Source: Winogradskya consettensis (GTDB lineage Bacteria > Actinomycetota > Actinomycetes > Mycobacteriales > Micromonosporaceae). Taken from it: a stretch of DNA of 64,000 nucleotides. The DNA lies in the NCBI RefSeq assembly GCF_018332715.1, contig NZ_BOQP01000047.1, positions 1 through 64,000 on the forward strand, in the 5' to 3' direction. The notes beneath the pieces were generated by a model. It had not been told where the DNA came from and did not search any database. It worked only from the letters and a program-made list of their open reading frames with translations. A program made the position numbers and the translations under genes. Positions 19,188 through 27,840 of this stretch are shown here, piece after piece. Position 1 is the stretch's first letter; each line of letters begins with the position of its first letter.

Positions 19188-20396
19188 ATGATTGACTGGA
19201 CGACCTTCGGGCGCGTGGATGCCGACGGCACCGTGTACGTCAAGACCGCCGAGGGCGACCGGGTGGTCGGTTCTTGGCAGGCCGGCACGCCGGAGGAGGG
19301 CCTGGCGCACTTCGCCCGGCGCTTCGCCGACCTGGTCACCGAGGTCGATCTCGTGGAGGCCCGGCTCAAGTCCGGCGCAGCCGACGCGTCGCACTCGCTG
19401 ACCAGTGTCAAGCGGATCCGGACGACCCTCGACGAGGCGCACGTCGTCGGCGACATCGACGGCCTGGCCGCCCGGCTGGATCGGCTGACCGAGCTGGCCG
19501 ACGTCAAGGCCGGCGAGGCCAAGGCGGCCCGCGAGGTGGCCCGCACCGAGGCCCTCGCGCGCAAGACCGCCCTGGTCGAGGAGGCCGAGACGATCGCGGC
19601 CGAGGCGACCGGCTGGAAGAGCGCGGGCGACCGGCTCAAGGAGATCCTCGACGAGTGGAAGACCATCCGCGGCGTCGACAAGAAGACCGACGGCGAGCTG
19701 TGGAAGCGTTTCGCGGCCGCCCGGGACGGCTTCACCCGTCGCCGCGGCGCGCACTTCGCCACCCTCGACGGTCAGCGCAAGCAGGCGCAGACCGCCAAGG
19801 AGGACCTGGTCAAGGAGGCGGAGACGCTCGCCGAGTCCACCGAGTGGGGGCCGACGGCCAACCGGCTCAAGGACCTCATGAACGAGTGGAAGGCCGCGCC
19901 CCGCGCCGCCAAGGAGTCCGAGCAGAAGCTCTGGGAACGCTTCCGGGCCGCTCAGGACGCCTTCTTCACCAAGCGCAGCGAGGTCTTCTCGGCCCGCGAC
20001 GCGGAGTACAAGGGCAACCTCGAGAAGAAGCAGGCGATCCTCGCCGAGGTCGAGGCGCTCGACATCGACGCGGACCCGCGCGGCGCACAGAACAAGCTGC
20101 GGGATGCCCAGGCCGCATGGCACGACGCGGGCCGGGTGCCCCGCGAGGCGTCCGTCGGTCTCGACCGCCGCTGGCGCGCGGCGGAGGAGCGCATCCGGAT
20201 CGCGATGGACTCGGCGTGGCGCAAGACCACTCCGCAGGACAACCCGCTGCTCAAGCAGATGCGTGACCAGGTCGCGGAGGCCGAGGAGAAGCTCGCCCGC
20301 GCCCAGGCCGCCGGTGACACCAAGCGGGCCAAGGAAGCCGAGAAGGCGCTCGCCTCCAAGAAGCAGTTCCTGGCCCTCGCCGAGGCGGCCGGCTGA
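19188..20396 (+). CDS. DUF349-domain coiled-coil protein
   Basis: A 402-residue, highly charged, helical protein with repeated DUF349 units of about 75 residues; the pattern W-K-(8-9)-D-x-x-L-W-x-R-F recurs (DGELWKRFAAARDGF, EQKLWERFRAAQDAF). The C-terminal EEKLARAQAAGDTKRAKEAE forms a coiled coil. Its cellular role is unknown; it is conserved at this place next to miaA in actinobacteria. The ATG at 19188 was chosen because GAACGAGGA precedes it by 7 nt and homology starts here. It is followed by a strong intrinsic terminator. Confidence 0.9.
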   Translation: MIDWTTFGRVDADGTVYVKTAEGDRVVGSWQAGTPEEGLAHFARRFADLVTEVDLVEARLKSGAADASHSLTSVKRIRTTLDEAHVVGDIDGLAARLDRLTELADVKAGEAKAAREVARTEALARKTALVEEAETIAAEATGWKSAGDRLKEILDEWKTIRGVDKKTDGELWKRFAAARDGFTRRRGAHFATLDGQRKQAQTAKEDLVKEAETLAESTEWGPTANRLKDLMNEWKAAPRAAKESEQKLWERFRAAQDAFFTKRSEVFSARDAEYKGNLEKKQAILAEVEALDIDADPRGAQNKLRDAQAAWHDAGRVPREASVGLDRRWRAAEERIRIAMDSAWRKTTPQDNPLLKQMRDQVAEAEEKLARAQAAGDTKRAKEAEKALASKKQFLALAEAAG

Positions 20397-20412
20397 CGTA
20401 GTACCTCTTCAG

Positions 20413-20444
20413 ATGGCGCCCGGCTTTCGCCGGGCGCCATTTTT
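20413..20444 (+). terminator. Intrinsic terminator of the DUF349 gene
   Basis: A 12-bp stem, ATGGCGCCCGGC (20413-20424) with GCCGGGCGCCAT (20429-20440), TTTC loop, followed by TTTTT (20440-20444). The T-run touches the stop codon of the converging dehydratase gene. Confidence 0.92.
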
Positions 20445-21397
20445 CACAGCTCTTGAAGCCCTGAGAGTTCCGTGGCGTCCGCGTTGCCACCGGTGCACAC
20501 CACGGCCACCCTCCGGCCCGCGAAGAGGTCAGGGCGGCCCAGGACGGCCGCGAGGGCCGCCGCGCCCGCTCCCTCGGCGAGGGTGTGCGCATCGGCCGCC
20601 AGCCGGCGCCGAGCAGCATCGATCTCGTCGTCGGTGACGAGCAGGAAATCGGCCAGCCCGGTACGCAGGAGGCGCTGCGGCAGCTCGTAACCGCGCCCGG
20701 TCGCCAGGCCCGCCACCCGCGTGCGGTTCGGCCGGTTGACGAGCTCCCCCGCCTGCCAGGAGTCGTACGCCGCCGGCGAGCTCGCCGATTGCACGCCGAA
20801 GACCTTGCAGCCCGGTGCCAGCTCGCGGGCGACCACGGTGGCAGCGCCCGCGCCCGTGCCGCTGCCGATCGGCACGACGATCGCGTCGAGCTCCGGCTGC
20901 GCCTCGAGGATCTCCAGGTAGAGGGTGCCGACCCCGGCGAGCAGTTCCGGGGTGTCACCCGGGCTGACCAGACGCGCCCGGGTGCGGTCGGCCAGCGCCT
21001 CGGCGTAGCGCTGGGCCGCCTCGAGATCGTCACCGGTCAGGACGACTTCGGCGCCATGACCTCGTACGGCTGCGGCTTTGGCAGTGCTGGCAGTTCCCGG
21101 CATGACCACCGTGCAGGCGGCGCCGAAAACGGAGCTCGCATACGCCAGGGACTGCGCGTGGTTGCCGGTCGACCACGTAACGATTCCGCGCTTGCGATCG
21201 TCCGGCGACATCGCGTCGAGCAGGGTGAGCCCGCCGCGCACCTTGAAAGCCCCGACCGGCTGGGCGTTCTCGTGCTTGACGAACACCGTCGCGCCGACCG
21301 TCTCGTTCAGAACGGGGTAGGACCACATCGGGGTCGGCGGCAGATGCCGGTAAACCACGTCGCGAGCCGCGAGCACGTCCCCAAATTCAAGATCCAC
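20444..21397 (-). CDS. PLP-dependent threonine/serine dehydratase
   Basis: A 317-residue fold-type II PLP enzyme of the threonine ammonia-lyase group. The PLP lysine is in VGAFKVRGG, the phosphate-binding loop is GSGTGAGAA, and STGNHAQSLAY is the substrate loop. It lacks the C-terminal ACT regulatory domain of biosynthetic IlvA, so it is probably a catabolic-type or threo-3-hydroxyaspartate-like enzyme. The start is GTG at 21395-21397. The globin gene lies 7 bp upstream on the same strand, which suggests cotranscription. Confidence 0.9.
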   Translation of the reverse strand: MDLEFGDVLAARDVVYRHLPPTPMWSYPVLNETVGATVFVKHENAQPVGAFKVRGGLTLLDAMSPDDRKRGIVTWSTGNHAQSLAYASSVFGAACTVVMPGTASTAKAAAVRGHGAEVVLTGDDLEAAQRYAEALADRTRARLVSPGDTPELLAGVGTLYLEILEAQPELDAIVVPIGSGTGAGAATVVARELAPGCKVFGVQSASSPAAYDSWQAGELVNRPNRTRVAGLATGRGYELPQRLLRTGLADFLLVTDDEIDAARRRLAADAHTLAEGAGAAALAAVLGRPDLFAGRRVAVVCTGGNADATELSGLQEL

Positions 21398-21404
21398 GAC
21401 ACCA

Positions 21405-21866
21405 TCATCCCTGGTAGGGCGGTGCGACTCCCCATCCCCAGTGCGGTACGGGCGCGTCCATGAACACTTCCGCCCCGGGCTGTGAATTCTGGTGGGCCAG
21501 CCGGGTGCCCCATTCGACGTAACCGAGGAACGCCGCGCGGAACTCGGGATCGGCGGGCAGCCCGGCCTCGTCGGCGGCGTCCTGGATCAGGTTGACCCAG
21601 CGGCGCCGCTGCGGCTCGGTGATCGCCATGCCGATGTGCTTGGCGACCATGTGGGGATAACCCCCGTGCTCATCGGTGTACGTCGTCGGGCCGCCGAAGA
21701 CCTCCGCGAACCAGATCGCCACGTAGCGGGCGTGCTCCGGATCCATCCGGGCGAACCGCGGCCCGAGCAGGTCGTCCTCGACCACCCGGGCGTAGAACGC
21801 CTCGGTCAGCCGCTCGAAGGCCGCGGTGCCGCCGGCCCATTCCCAGAGTGTCGGTGTATCCCCCAT
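21405..21866 (-). CDS. glbO: Group II truncated hemoglobin
   Basis: A 153-residue truncated globin. FARMDPEHARYVAIWFAEVF and the GGYPHMVAKHIGMAI segment with the proximal histidine fit group II (HbO) globins, and Trp at WVNLIQDAADEAGLP matches the conserved Trp G8. HbO proteins bind oxygen, NO or peroxide; the exact role here is unknown. It sits between miaB and the dehydratase gene on the same strand. Confidence 0.93.
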   Translation of the reverse strand: MGDTPTLWEWAGGTAAFERLTEAFYARVVEDDLLGPRFARMDPEHARYVAIWFAEVFGGPTTYTDEHGGYPHMVAKHIGMAITEPQRRRWVNLIQDAADEAGLPADPEFRAAFLGYVEWGTRLAHQNSQPGAEVFMDAPVPHWGWGVAPPYQG

Positions 21867-21889
21867 GCACCAGTTCTACCGGTTCTACG

Positions 21890-21937
21890 GGACGGCGCAA
21901 CCGTCGGCGGCTACCGGACGGCGCAACCGTCGGCGGC
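21890..21937. repeat. 26-bp tandem duplication at the miaB 3' end
   Basis: The 22-bp string starting GGACGGCGCAACCGTCGGCG occurs at 21890-21911 and again at 21916-21937 (period 26). The right copy encodes the last residues of MiaB and the left copy lies just past its stop codon. Each copy contains a small hairpin, GACGG-CGCAA-CCGTC. Confidence 0.9.
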
Positions 21938-23455
21938 GGGGAGCGGGGCCGGGACGCCGATCGTGGGCAGGCCGAGGGAGACGCCGGGGAGCTTCGGGGT
22001 GCGGCCGGCCTCGAACGCGTCACCCGCGCGGGTGCGGCGGTGGCTCAGCGGGGCGCCGTCGGCGTTGAGGTGGTGCGGGGCCGCATACGTGATGACGGTC
22101 TCGATGATGTCGCCCGGGCGGGTCGCCGTGTCGCCGGTCGCGAAGTGGACCAGGCGACCGTCGCGGGCGCGGCCGCTGAGCCGGCCGGTGCGCTCGTCCT
22201 TGCGGCCCTCGCCGACGGCCACCAGGACCTCGACCTTCTCCCCCACGAGGCGCTTGTTCTCCGCCCAGCTGATCTCTTCGAGCACCTCGATCAGGCGCAC
22301 GTAGCGCTCCTGGACGACCGCTTTCGGCAGCTGGCCGTCCATGGTCGCGGCGGGCGTGCCGGGGCGTTTCGAATACTGGAACGTGAAGGCGCTGGAGAAG
22401 CGGGCCTGCCGCACGACGTCGAGGGTGCGCTGGAAGTCGTCCTCGGTCTCGCCGGGGAAGCCCACGATGATGTCGGTGGTGATCGCGGCATCCGGCATGG
22501 CGGCGCGGACCTTGTCGATGATGCCGAGGTATTTCTCCGAGCGGTAACTGCGGCGCATCGCCTTCAGGACCTGGTCGGAGCCGGACTGCAGCGGCATGTG
22601 CAGCGAGTGGCAGACATTCGGCGTCTCGGCCATCGCGGCGATCACGTCGTCGGTGAAGTCCTTCGGGTGCGGGCTGGTGAACCGGACCCGCTCCAGGCCC
22701 TCGATGGTGCCGGTGGAGCGCAGCAGCTTGCCGAACGCGAGCCGGTCGCCGAACTCCGCGCCGTAGGAGTTGACGTTCTGCCCGAGCAGCGTGACCTCGA
22801 GGACACCCTCGCGGGCCAGCGCCTCGACCTCGGCCAGGATCTCGCCGGGGCGGCGGTCCTTCTCCTTGCCGCGCAGCGACGGCACGATGCAGAACGTGCA
22901 CGTGTTGTTGCAGCCCACCGAGATGGAGACCCAGCCCGCGTAGGTCGACTCGCGCTTGGTCGGCAGCGTCGACGGGAAGACCTCGAGCGACTCGAGGATC
23001 TCGACCTCGGCCTCCTGGTTGTGCCGGGCCCGCTCCAGCAGCGTCGGCAGCGAGCCGATGTTGTGGGTGCCGAAGACGACATCGACCCAGGGCGCGCGCT
23101 TGACGATGTCGCCGCGGTCCTTCTGCGCCAGGCAGCCACCGACGGCGATCTGCATGCCGGGGTTCTTCAGCTTGGTGGGCCGCAGGTGGCCGAGGTTGCC
23201 GTAGAGGCGGTTGTCGGCGTTCTCCCGGACGGCGCACGTGTTGAAGACCACGATGTCGGCCGCGTCGGCGTCGGCGGCACGGACGTAGCCCGCGTCCTCC
23301 ATCAGGCCGGAGATGCGCTCGCTGTCGTGCACGTTCATCTGGCAGCCGTAGGTGCGCACGTCATACGTCCGGGGATCGGCGGACGTCCGGGGCTCGGCGA
23401 ACGGGTGGGGTTCGGCGGGCGTGCGGGGCTCGGTGCTCTGCGAAATGTCAGTCAT
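21911..23455 (-). CDS. miaB: tRNA-2-methylthio-N6-dimethylallyladenosine synthase
   Basis: A 514-residue radical-SAM methylthiotransferase that adds a methylthio group to i6A37 in tRNA, acting after MiaA. The N-terminal UPF0004 domain starts at TYGCQMNVHDSER and has the three cluster cysteines (YGCQMN, FNTCAVREN, VGGCLAQ). The radical-SAM motif is CNNTCTFC, and a TRAM domain lies near the C-terminus (VGEKVEVLVAVGEG). Two Glu/Pro/His-rich repeats of the form EPRTPAEPHPFAEPRTSADP extend the N-terminus and are unusual. The last residues are encoded by one copy of a 26-bp duplication. Confidence 0.95.
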   Translation of the reverse strand: MTDISQSTEPRTPAEPHPFAEPRTSADPRTYDVRTYGCQMNVHDSERISGLMEDAGYVRAADADAADIVVFNTCAVRENADNRLYGNLGHLRPTKLKNPGMQIAVGGCLAQKDRGDIVKRAPWVDVVFGTHNIGSLPTLLERARHNQEAEVEILESLEVFPSTLPTKRESTYAGWVSISVGCNNTCTFCIVPSLRGKEKDRRPGEILAEVEALAREGVLEVTLLGQNVNSYGAEFGDRLAFGKLLRSTGTIEGLERVRFTSPHPKDFTDDVIAAMAETPNVCHSLHMPLQSGSDQVLKAMRRSYRSEKYLGIIDKVRAAMPDAAITTDIIVGFPGETEDDFQRTLDVVRQARFSSAFTFQYSKRPGTPAATMDGQLPKAVVQERYVRLIEVLEEISWAENKRLVGEKVEVLVAVGEGRKDERTGRLSGRARDGRLVHFATGDTATRPGDIIETVITYAAPHHLNADGAPLSHRRTRAGDAFEAGRTPKLPGVSLGLPTIGVPAPLPAADGCAVR

Positions 23456-23476
23456 GGCAATTGACCAGGGTAGTCC

Positions 23477-23971
23477 CTAAGCCGCCGCGGGTCTCCCCGG
23501 AGGCCGCTCCGGTTTCCACCTCGATCGCGAGCAACCGGGGCCGGCGGCGCAGGCGGGGTCGGAACCGGTGCAGACGCGCACATGGCTCCGCTCCGTGCCG
23601 TCGTCGGTCTCGGTCTCCTCCACGTGTACGGGTCGCAGCGTGCCGTCGGGCTCAGCGCGTACATATCGGGTGGGATTGAGGGTGTCGTCCGGGAGCAGGA
23701 GGTCGGCACCGAGGCGGACCGCGACGGCGCTGGCGATGGTCGCCTCCGCCACGTCGCCCGGGGTCATGTAGCAGTCGATCAACGTCGGGAAGTCGCCCCC
23801 GACGTGCCAGACGTCGCAGAGGACGGCGTCGCCCGCGGGCACGTCCAGGGTCGTCACGGGTCGCTGCAAAGCGCCGGAGACAGCGTCACGGACAAGTGCC
23901 GCATCGAGGGTCCCGGCGGCACACCAGTTCCAGAGCCCGTCGGTCGGGTCGGTGTCTGCCATACCGCTCAT
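23477..23971 (-). CDS. Hypothetical protein
   Basis: 164 residues, no family recognised. It begins MSGMADTDPTDGLWNWCAAG and has a compact mixed alpha/beta appearance (VTTLDVPAGDAVLCDVWHVG, then TIASAVAVRLGADLLLPDDT) and a C-terminal Cys/Pro/Arg-rich tail (DPACAAGPGCSRSRW). The regular coding pattern and the adjacent GGAAGGG (23981-23987), 9 nt from the ATG at 23971, support a real gene. The ATG at 23980 is too close to that site. Its position between miaB and the divergent glutamate transporter operon gives no functional hint. Confidence 0.7.
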   Translation of the reverse strand: MSGMADTDPTDGLWNWCAAGTLDAALVRDAVSGALQRPVTTLDVPAGDAVLCDVWHVGGDFPTLIDCYMTPGDVAEATIASAVAVRLGADLLLPDDTLNPTRYVRAEPDGTLRPVHVEETETDDGTERSHVRVCTGSDPACAAGPGCSRSRWKPERPPGRPAAA

Positions 23972-24104
23972 CGTGGACATCCCTTCCGGTCCGCAGCCGC
24001 GGTGTTACTGCTCCGTGACCATTCTCGACGCGTTCCGATACAACTGCGCCAATAGAGTGACCCCATCAGAGTGATGCCCCCACAGACAGGACGGTGGTCA
24101 GACG

Positions 24105-24851
24105 GTGACGACGAGCGAGCCTCTCATCGTCCTCGAAGGCGTTAACAAGTACTTCGGCCCCCTGCACGTCCTGCAGGATGTCAGCCTCTCCGTGGATCGC
24201 GGTGAGGTGGTCGTCGTGATCGGACCTTCGGGGTCGGGTAAGTCCACGCTCTGTCGCGCGATCAACCGCCTCGAGCCGATCAGCGGCGGGTCGATCACCT
24301 TCGACGGTCAGCCGCTGCCCGCGGAGGGCAAGGCGCTCGCGCGGCTGCGCAGCGAGGTGGGCATGGTCTTCCAGTCCTTCAACCTCTTCGCACACAAGAC
24401 CATCCTGCAGAACGTCATGCTCGGTCCGATCAAGGTTCGCGGAGAGAAGTCCGCAGCCGTACGCGAACGGGCGATGAGCCTGCTCGAAAGGGTCGGCATC
24501 GCGGCACAGGCGGAAAAGTACCCCGCGCAGCTCTCCGGTGGTCAGCAACAGCGGGTCGCCATCGCGCGCGCCCTCGCCATGCAGCCCAAGGCGCTGCTCT
24601 TCGACGAGCCGACCAGCGCGCTCGACCCGGAAATGGTCGGCGAGGTGCTCGACGTCATGACCTCCCTCGCCCGCGAGGGGATGACCATGGTCGTCGTCAC
24701 CCACGAGATGGGTTTCGCCCGCGCCGCGGCCGACCGGGTGGTCTTCATGGCCGACGGCCAGCTGGTGGAGCAGGCCGCGCCGGCCGAGTTCTTCGCCAGC
24801 CCGAAGAGCGATCGCGCCAAGGACTTTCTCTCAAAAATCCTCACCCACTGA
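24105..24851 (+). CDS. gluA: Glutamate-type amino acid ABC transporter, ATPase
   Basis: A 248-residue polar amino acid ABC transporter ATPase. Walker A is GPSGSGKST, the signature is LSGGQQQR, Walker B is LLFDEPTSALDPEM and the switch His is in VVVTHEMGFA. The start is GTG at 24105, with ACAGGACGG upstream. It is the first gene of a four-gene transporter operon; assignment to glutamate rests on the gluABCD order seen in Corynebacterium and Streptomyces. Confidence 0.93.
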   Translation: MTTSEPLIVLEGVNKYFGPLHVLQDVSLSVDRGEVVVVIGPSGSGKSTLCRAINRLEPISGGSITFDGQPLPAEGKALARLRSEVGMVFQSFNLFAHKTILQNVMLGPIKVRGEKSAAVRERAMSLLERVGIAAQAEKYPAQLSGGQQQRVAIARALAMQPKALLFDEPTSALDPEMVGEVLDVMTSLAREGMTMVVVTHEMGFARAAADRVVFMADGQLVEQAAPAEFFASPKSDRAKDFLSKILTH

Positions 24852-24958
24852 GCCCTGGATACAGAGCTTCGTTGTTCCGACAGATGCCTTGTGGCAGCTG
24901 CGGACGAGGACGTCCACTTCAGTTTGATCTGCAATTTTTCAGCAAGAGGAGCGTGACG

Positions 24959-25816
24959 ATGCGCATCACCCGTTTGACGGCGGTAGCCGGGGTATTCGCC
25001 CTGGCCATGACCGCGGCAGCATGTGGCGGCGGAGACGACGACAGCAAGTCGGGTTCGGCCAGCGGCATCGTCGGCAAGGCCAGCAGCGACAAGAAGCTGG
25101 TCTTCGGCGTCAAGGCTGACCAGCCCGGCCTCGGTCTGCAGACCGGTGGCACCTACGCCGGCTTCGACATCGAGATCGCGAAGATCGTCGCCAAGGGCCT
25201 CGGCGTGCCCGAGACCGGCATCGAATACAAGACGACCGTCTCCGCCAACCGGGAGCCGTTCATCCAGCAGGGCCAGGTCGACGTGGTCATCGCGACCTAC
25301 ACGATCAACGACGAGCGCAAGAAGGTCGTCAACTTCGCCGGCCCGTACTACGTCGCCGGTCAGGACCTGCTCGTGCCGATCGCCTCGACCATCACCGGTC
25401 CCGAGGCGCTCGCCGGCAAGAAGGTCTGCTCCGTCTCCGGCTCCACGCCGGCCAAGCGGATCCAGACCGACTACAAGGACGCGAAGCTCCAGCAGTTCGA
25501 CTCCTACTCCAAGTGCGTCACCGCACTCGCCGCGGGCTCGGTCGACGCGGTCACGACCGACGACATCATCCTCGCCGGTTACGCCGCGCAGGATCAGTAC
25601 GCCGGCAAGTTCAAGGTCGTCGGCAAGAAGTTCTCCGACGAGCCGTACGGCATCGGCGTCAAGAAGTCCGACACCGAGGGCTGCAACAAGATCAACGAGA
25701 TCCTGAAGGCGTCCGCCACGGACGGCTCCTATACGGCGGCGTGGAACAACACGCTCGGCAAGAGCGGCACGCCGGCTCCCGAGCTCGACGTCACCAAGCT
25801 CACCAACTGCGCCTGA
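24959..25816 (+). CDS. gluB: Glutamate-type ABC transporter substrate-binding lipoprotein
   Basis: A 285-residue family 3 solute-binding protein. The lipobox MTAAAC (Cys22) follows a hydrophobic signal. The binding domain opens with LVFGVKADQPGLGLQTGG and YAGFDIEIAKIV, typical of GluB. FAGPYYVAGQDLLV and DAVTTDDIILAGYA are also standard. The ATG at 24959 has AAGAGGAG 7 nt upstream. A hairpin terminator after the gene probably lets it be made in excess over the permeases. Confidence 0.93.
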   Translation: MRITRLTAVAGVFALAMTAAACGGGDDDSKSGSASGIVGKASSDKKLVFGVKADQPGLGLQTGGTYAGFDIEIAKIVAKGLGVPETGIEYKTTVSANREPFIQQGQVDVVIATYTINDERKKVVNFAGPYYVAGQDLLVPIASTITGPEALAGKKVCSVSGSTPAKRIQTDYKDAKLQQFDSYSKCVTALAAGSVDAVTTDDIILAGYAAQDQYAGKFKVVGKKFSDEPYGIGVKKSDTEGCNKINEILKASATDGSYTAAWNNTLGKSGTPAPELDVTKLTNCA

Positions 25817-25829
25817 TTTTCTCCTAGGA

Positions 25830-25862
25830 GGGGCGGGGCCGGCATCACGCCGGCTCCGCCCC
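25830..25862 (+). terminator. Attenuating hairpin between gluB and gluC
   Basis: GGGGCGGGGCCGGC (25830-25843) pairs with GCCGGCTCCGCCCC (25849-25862) with two internal mismatches and a 5-nt loop, followed by TGCTTT. Its position inside the operon suggests partial termination. Confidence 0.8.
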
Positions 25863-25899
25863 TGCTTTCCCCCTCCAGCGTCGCGAGGAAGCGAGGGCG

Positions 25900-26574
25900 A
25901 TGGACGTCTTCTCGGATTCAGCCAACATCGACACGTACGTGACCGGGTTCCTCTGGATCCTGAAACTCACGGCCGCGGCCACGGTGGGTGCCCTGGTGCT
26001 CGGCGTGCTGCTCGCCGGTATGCGGGTCTCCCCCATCCCGGTCCTGCGTGGCTTCGGTACGGCATGGGTCAACACGTTCCGGAACACGCCGCTGACGCTG
26101 ATCGTGTTCTTCTGCTACTTCGGCCTGTATTCCGCGCTCAGCCTCGAGCTGTCCGACGACATCGACACGAACAACTACTGGCTCGGCGTGATCGGCCTCT
26201 CGGTCTACACCGCCGCGTTCGTGTGCGAGGCGATCCGCTCCGGCATCAACACCGTCCCCGTCGGACAGGCCGAGGCCGCCCGCGCGATCGGGATGTCGTT
26301 CATCCAGACGCTGACCCTGATCGTCCTGCCGCAGGCCGGCCGCGCGGTCGTCGCGCCGCTGGGCAGCATCTTCATCGCCTTGGCAAAGAATGCCACGATC
26401 GTCGGCACCATCGGCCTGATGGAATCCTCCTCGGCCATGAAGGAACTGATCAACGCGAACGGCGACGCGGTCTTCCCGATCTTCTTCGTCTTCGCGGGTA
26501 CGTTCGCCATCTTCCTCATCCCCACCGGTTACGCCTTCGGCTGGCTGGCCAACCGACTGGCGGTGAAGCGGTGA
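25900..26574 (+). CDS. gluC: Glutamate-type ABC transporter permease
   Basis: A 224-residue inner-membrane permease of the His/Glu/Gln/Arg/opine (HEAAT) family. The five hydrophobic segments and the EAA loop (EAARAIGMSFIQTLTLIVLP) that docks the ATPase are visible. It overlaps gluD by GTGA. Confidence 0.93.
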   Translation: MDVFSDSANIDTYVTGFLWILKLTAAATVGALVLGVLLAGMRVSPIPVLRGFGTAWVNTFRNTPLTLIVFFCYFGLYSALSLELSDDIDTNNYWLGVIGLSVYTAAFVCEAIRSGINTVPVGQAEAARAIGMSFIQTLTLIVLPQAGRAVVAPLGSIFIALAKNATIVGTIGLMESSSAMKELINANGDAVFPIFFVFAGTFAIFLIPTGYAFGWLANRLAVKR

Positions 26575-27455
26575 GCGTCACCGACGCGGTCCTCTACGAC
26601 CACCCCGGCCCCCGCGCCAAGATCCGCAACCGGATCCTCACGGTCGTCCTCGGCATCGCCATGCTCGCCGTGCTCTATTGGATCTACACGAAGTTCGACG
26701 ACAAGAACCAGTGGGCCGGACCGCTCTGGAAGCCGTTCCTCGAGGGCGAGACCTGGACGTCGTACATCCTCCCCGGCCTCTGGGGCACGGTCAGCGCCGC
26801 CGCGGTAGCCATGGTGCTCTCGCTGGTCTTCGGCGTCATCTTCGCCGTCGGCCGGCTCTCCGACCACTGGTGGCTGAGCATCCCGGCCGGCGCCGTGGTC
26901 GAGTTCTTCCGAGCCGTGCCCCTGCTGCTGATGATGTTCTTCATCTTCTTCGGCATCCCGTTCCTCACCGAAGAACCCATGCCCCCGTTCTGGGCCGTCG
27001 TGATCAGCCTGACCCTCTACAACGGGTCGGTCCTCGCCGAGGCCTTCCGCGCGGGCATCAAGTCCGTGCCGACCGGCCAGAGCGAGGCCGGTTACGCGAT
27101 CGGCATGCGCAAGAACCTGGTCATGCGCGAGATCCTGATCCCGCAAGCCGCCCGGGCGATGCTCCCGGTGATCGTCAGCCAGCTGGTGGTACTGGTCAAG
27201 GACACCGCACTGGGCTACATCATCGGCTACACCGAGCTGCTCCAGGACGGCGTCAACACGCTCGGCGCCAACTTCGGCAACACGGTGGCCGCGGCAATCG
27301 TCGCCGCGATCATCTACATCGTCCTGAACGCCTCGCTCACGTTCTTCGCGGGCTACCTCGAGCGACGCACCCGCCGCACGGGCCGCGCCCCCCGCAGCCC
27401 GAAGACCGCCCCGGTCACCACGGGCACGGTCGCCGACGGAGCCGCCACGATCTGA
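26571..27455 (+). CDS. gluD: Glutamate-type ABC transporter permease
   Basis: A 294-residue permease of the same family as GluC, with a longer cytoplasmic N-terminus. The EAA loop reads SEAGYAIGMRKNLVMREILI. The GTG at 26571 overlaps the gluC stop codon and was chosen for that reason; the frame is open upstream within gluC. The C-terminal about 30 residues are basic and Pro-rich. It is followed at once by the 30-bp minisatellite. Confidence 0.93.
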   Translation: MSVTDAVLYDHPGPRAKIRNRILTVVLGIAMLAVLYWIYTKFDDKNQWAGPLWKPFLEGETWTSYILPGLWGTVSAAAVAMVLSLVFGVIFAVGRLSDHWWLSIPAGAVVEFFRAVPLLLMMFFIFFGIPFLTEEPMPPFWAVVISLTLYNGSVLAEAFRAGIKSVPTGQSEAGYAIGMRKNLVMREILIPQAARAMLPVIVSQLVVLVKDTALGYIIGYTELLQDGVNTLGANFGNTVAAAIVAAIIYIVLNASLTFFAGYLERRTRRTGRAPRSPKTAPVTTGTVADGAATI

Positions 27456-27481
27456 TCCGCTTCTTCGGTGCCCGGGCCCGG

Positions 27482-27840
27482 CTCACCCTTGCGGGTGGGT
27501 GCGGGCCCGGCTCACTCTTGCGGGGTAGATGCCGGCCCGACTCACCCTTGCGGGGTAGATGCCGGCCCGACTCACCCTTGCGGGGTAGATGCCGGCCCGA
27601 CTCACCCTTGCGGGGTAGGTGCCGGCCCGGCTCACTCTTGCGGGGTAGATGCCGGCCCGGCTCACCCTTGCGGAATAGGTGCCGGCCCGACTCACCCACG
27701 CGGGGTAGGTGCCGGCCCGGCTCATCTTTGCGGAATAGGTGCCGGCCCGACTCACCCACGCGGGGTAGGTGCCGGCCCGGCTCATCTTTGCGGGGTAGGT
27801 GCCGGCCCGACTCATCTTTGCGGGGTAGGTGCCGGCCCGG
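27482..27840. repeat. 30-bp minisatellite, 12 units
   Basis: Units start at 27482 (29 bp, degenerate), then every 30 bp from 27511 to 27811. The consensus runs CTCACCCTTGCGGGGTAGRT followed by GCCGGCCCGR. Variants TTG/ACG and GGGG/GGAA alternate, and the pair 27661-27720 is nearly repeated at 27721-27780, so two-unit blocks have been duplicated. Each unit can form a small ACCC-TTGC-GGGGT hairpin, with the palindrome GCCGGC between units. Because the unit is 10 codons, frames stay open on both strands; I do not regard these ORFs as genes. Confidence 0.95.

Noticed and set aside
27482..27840. CRISPR array
   Set aside because: Units are contiguous with no unique spacers and no cas genes are nearby.
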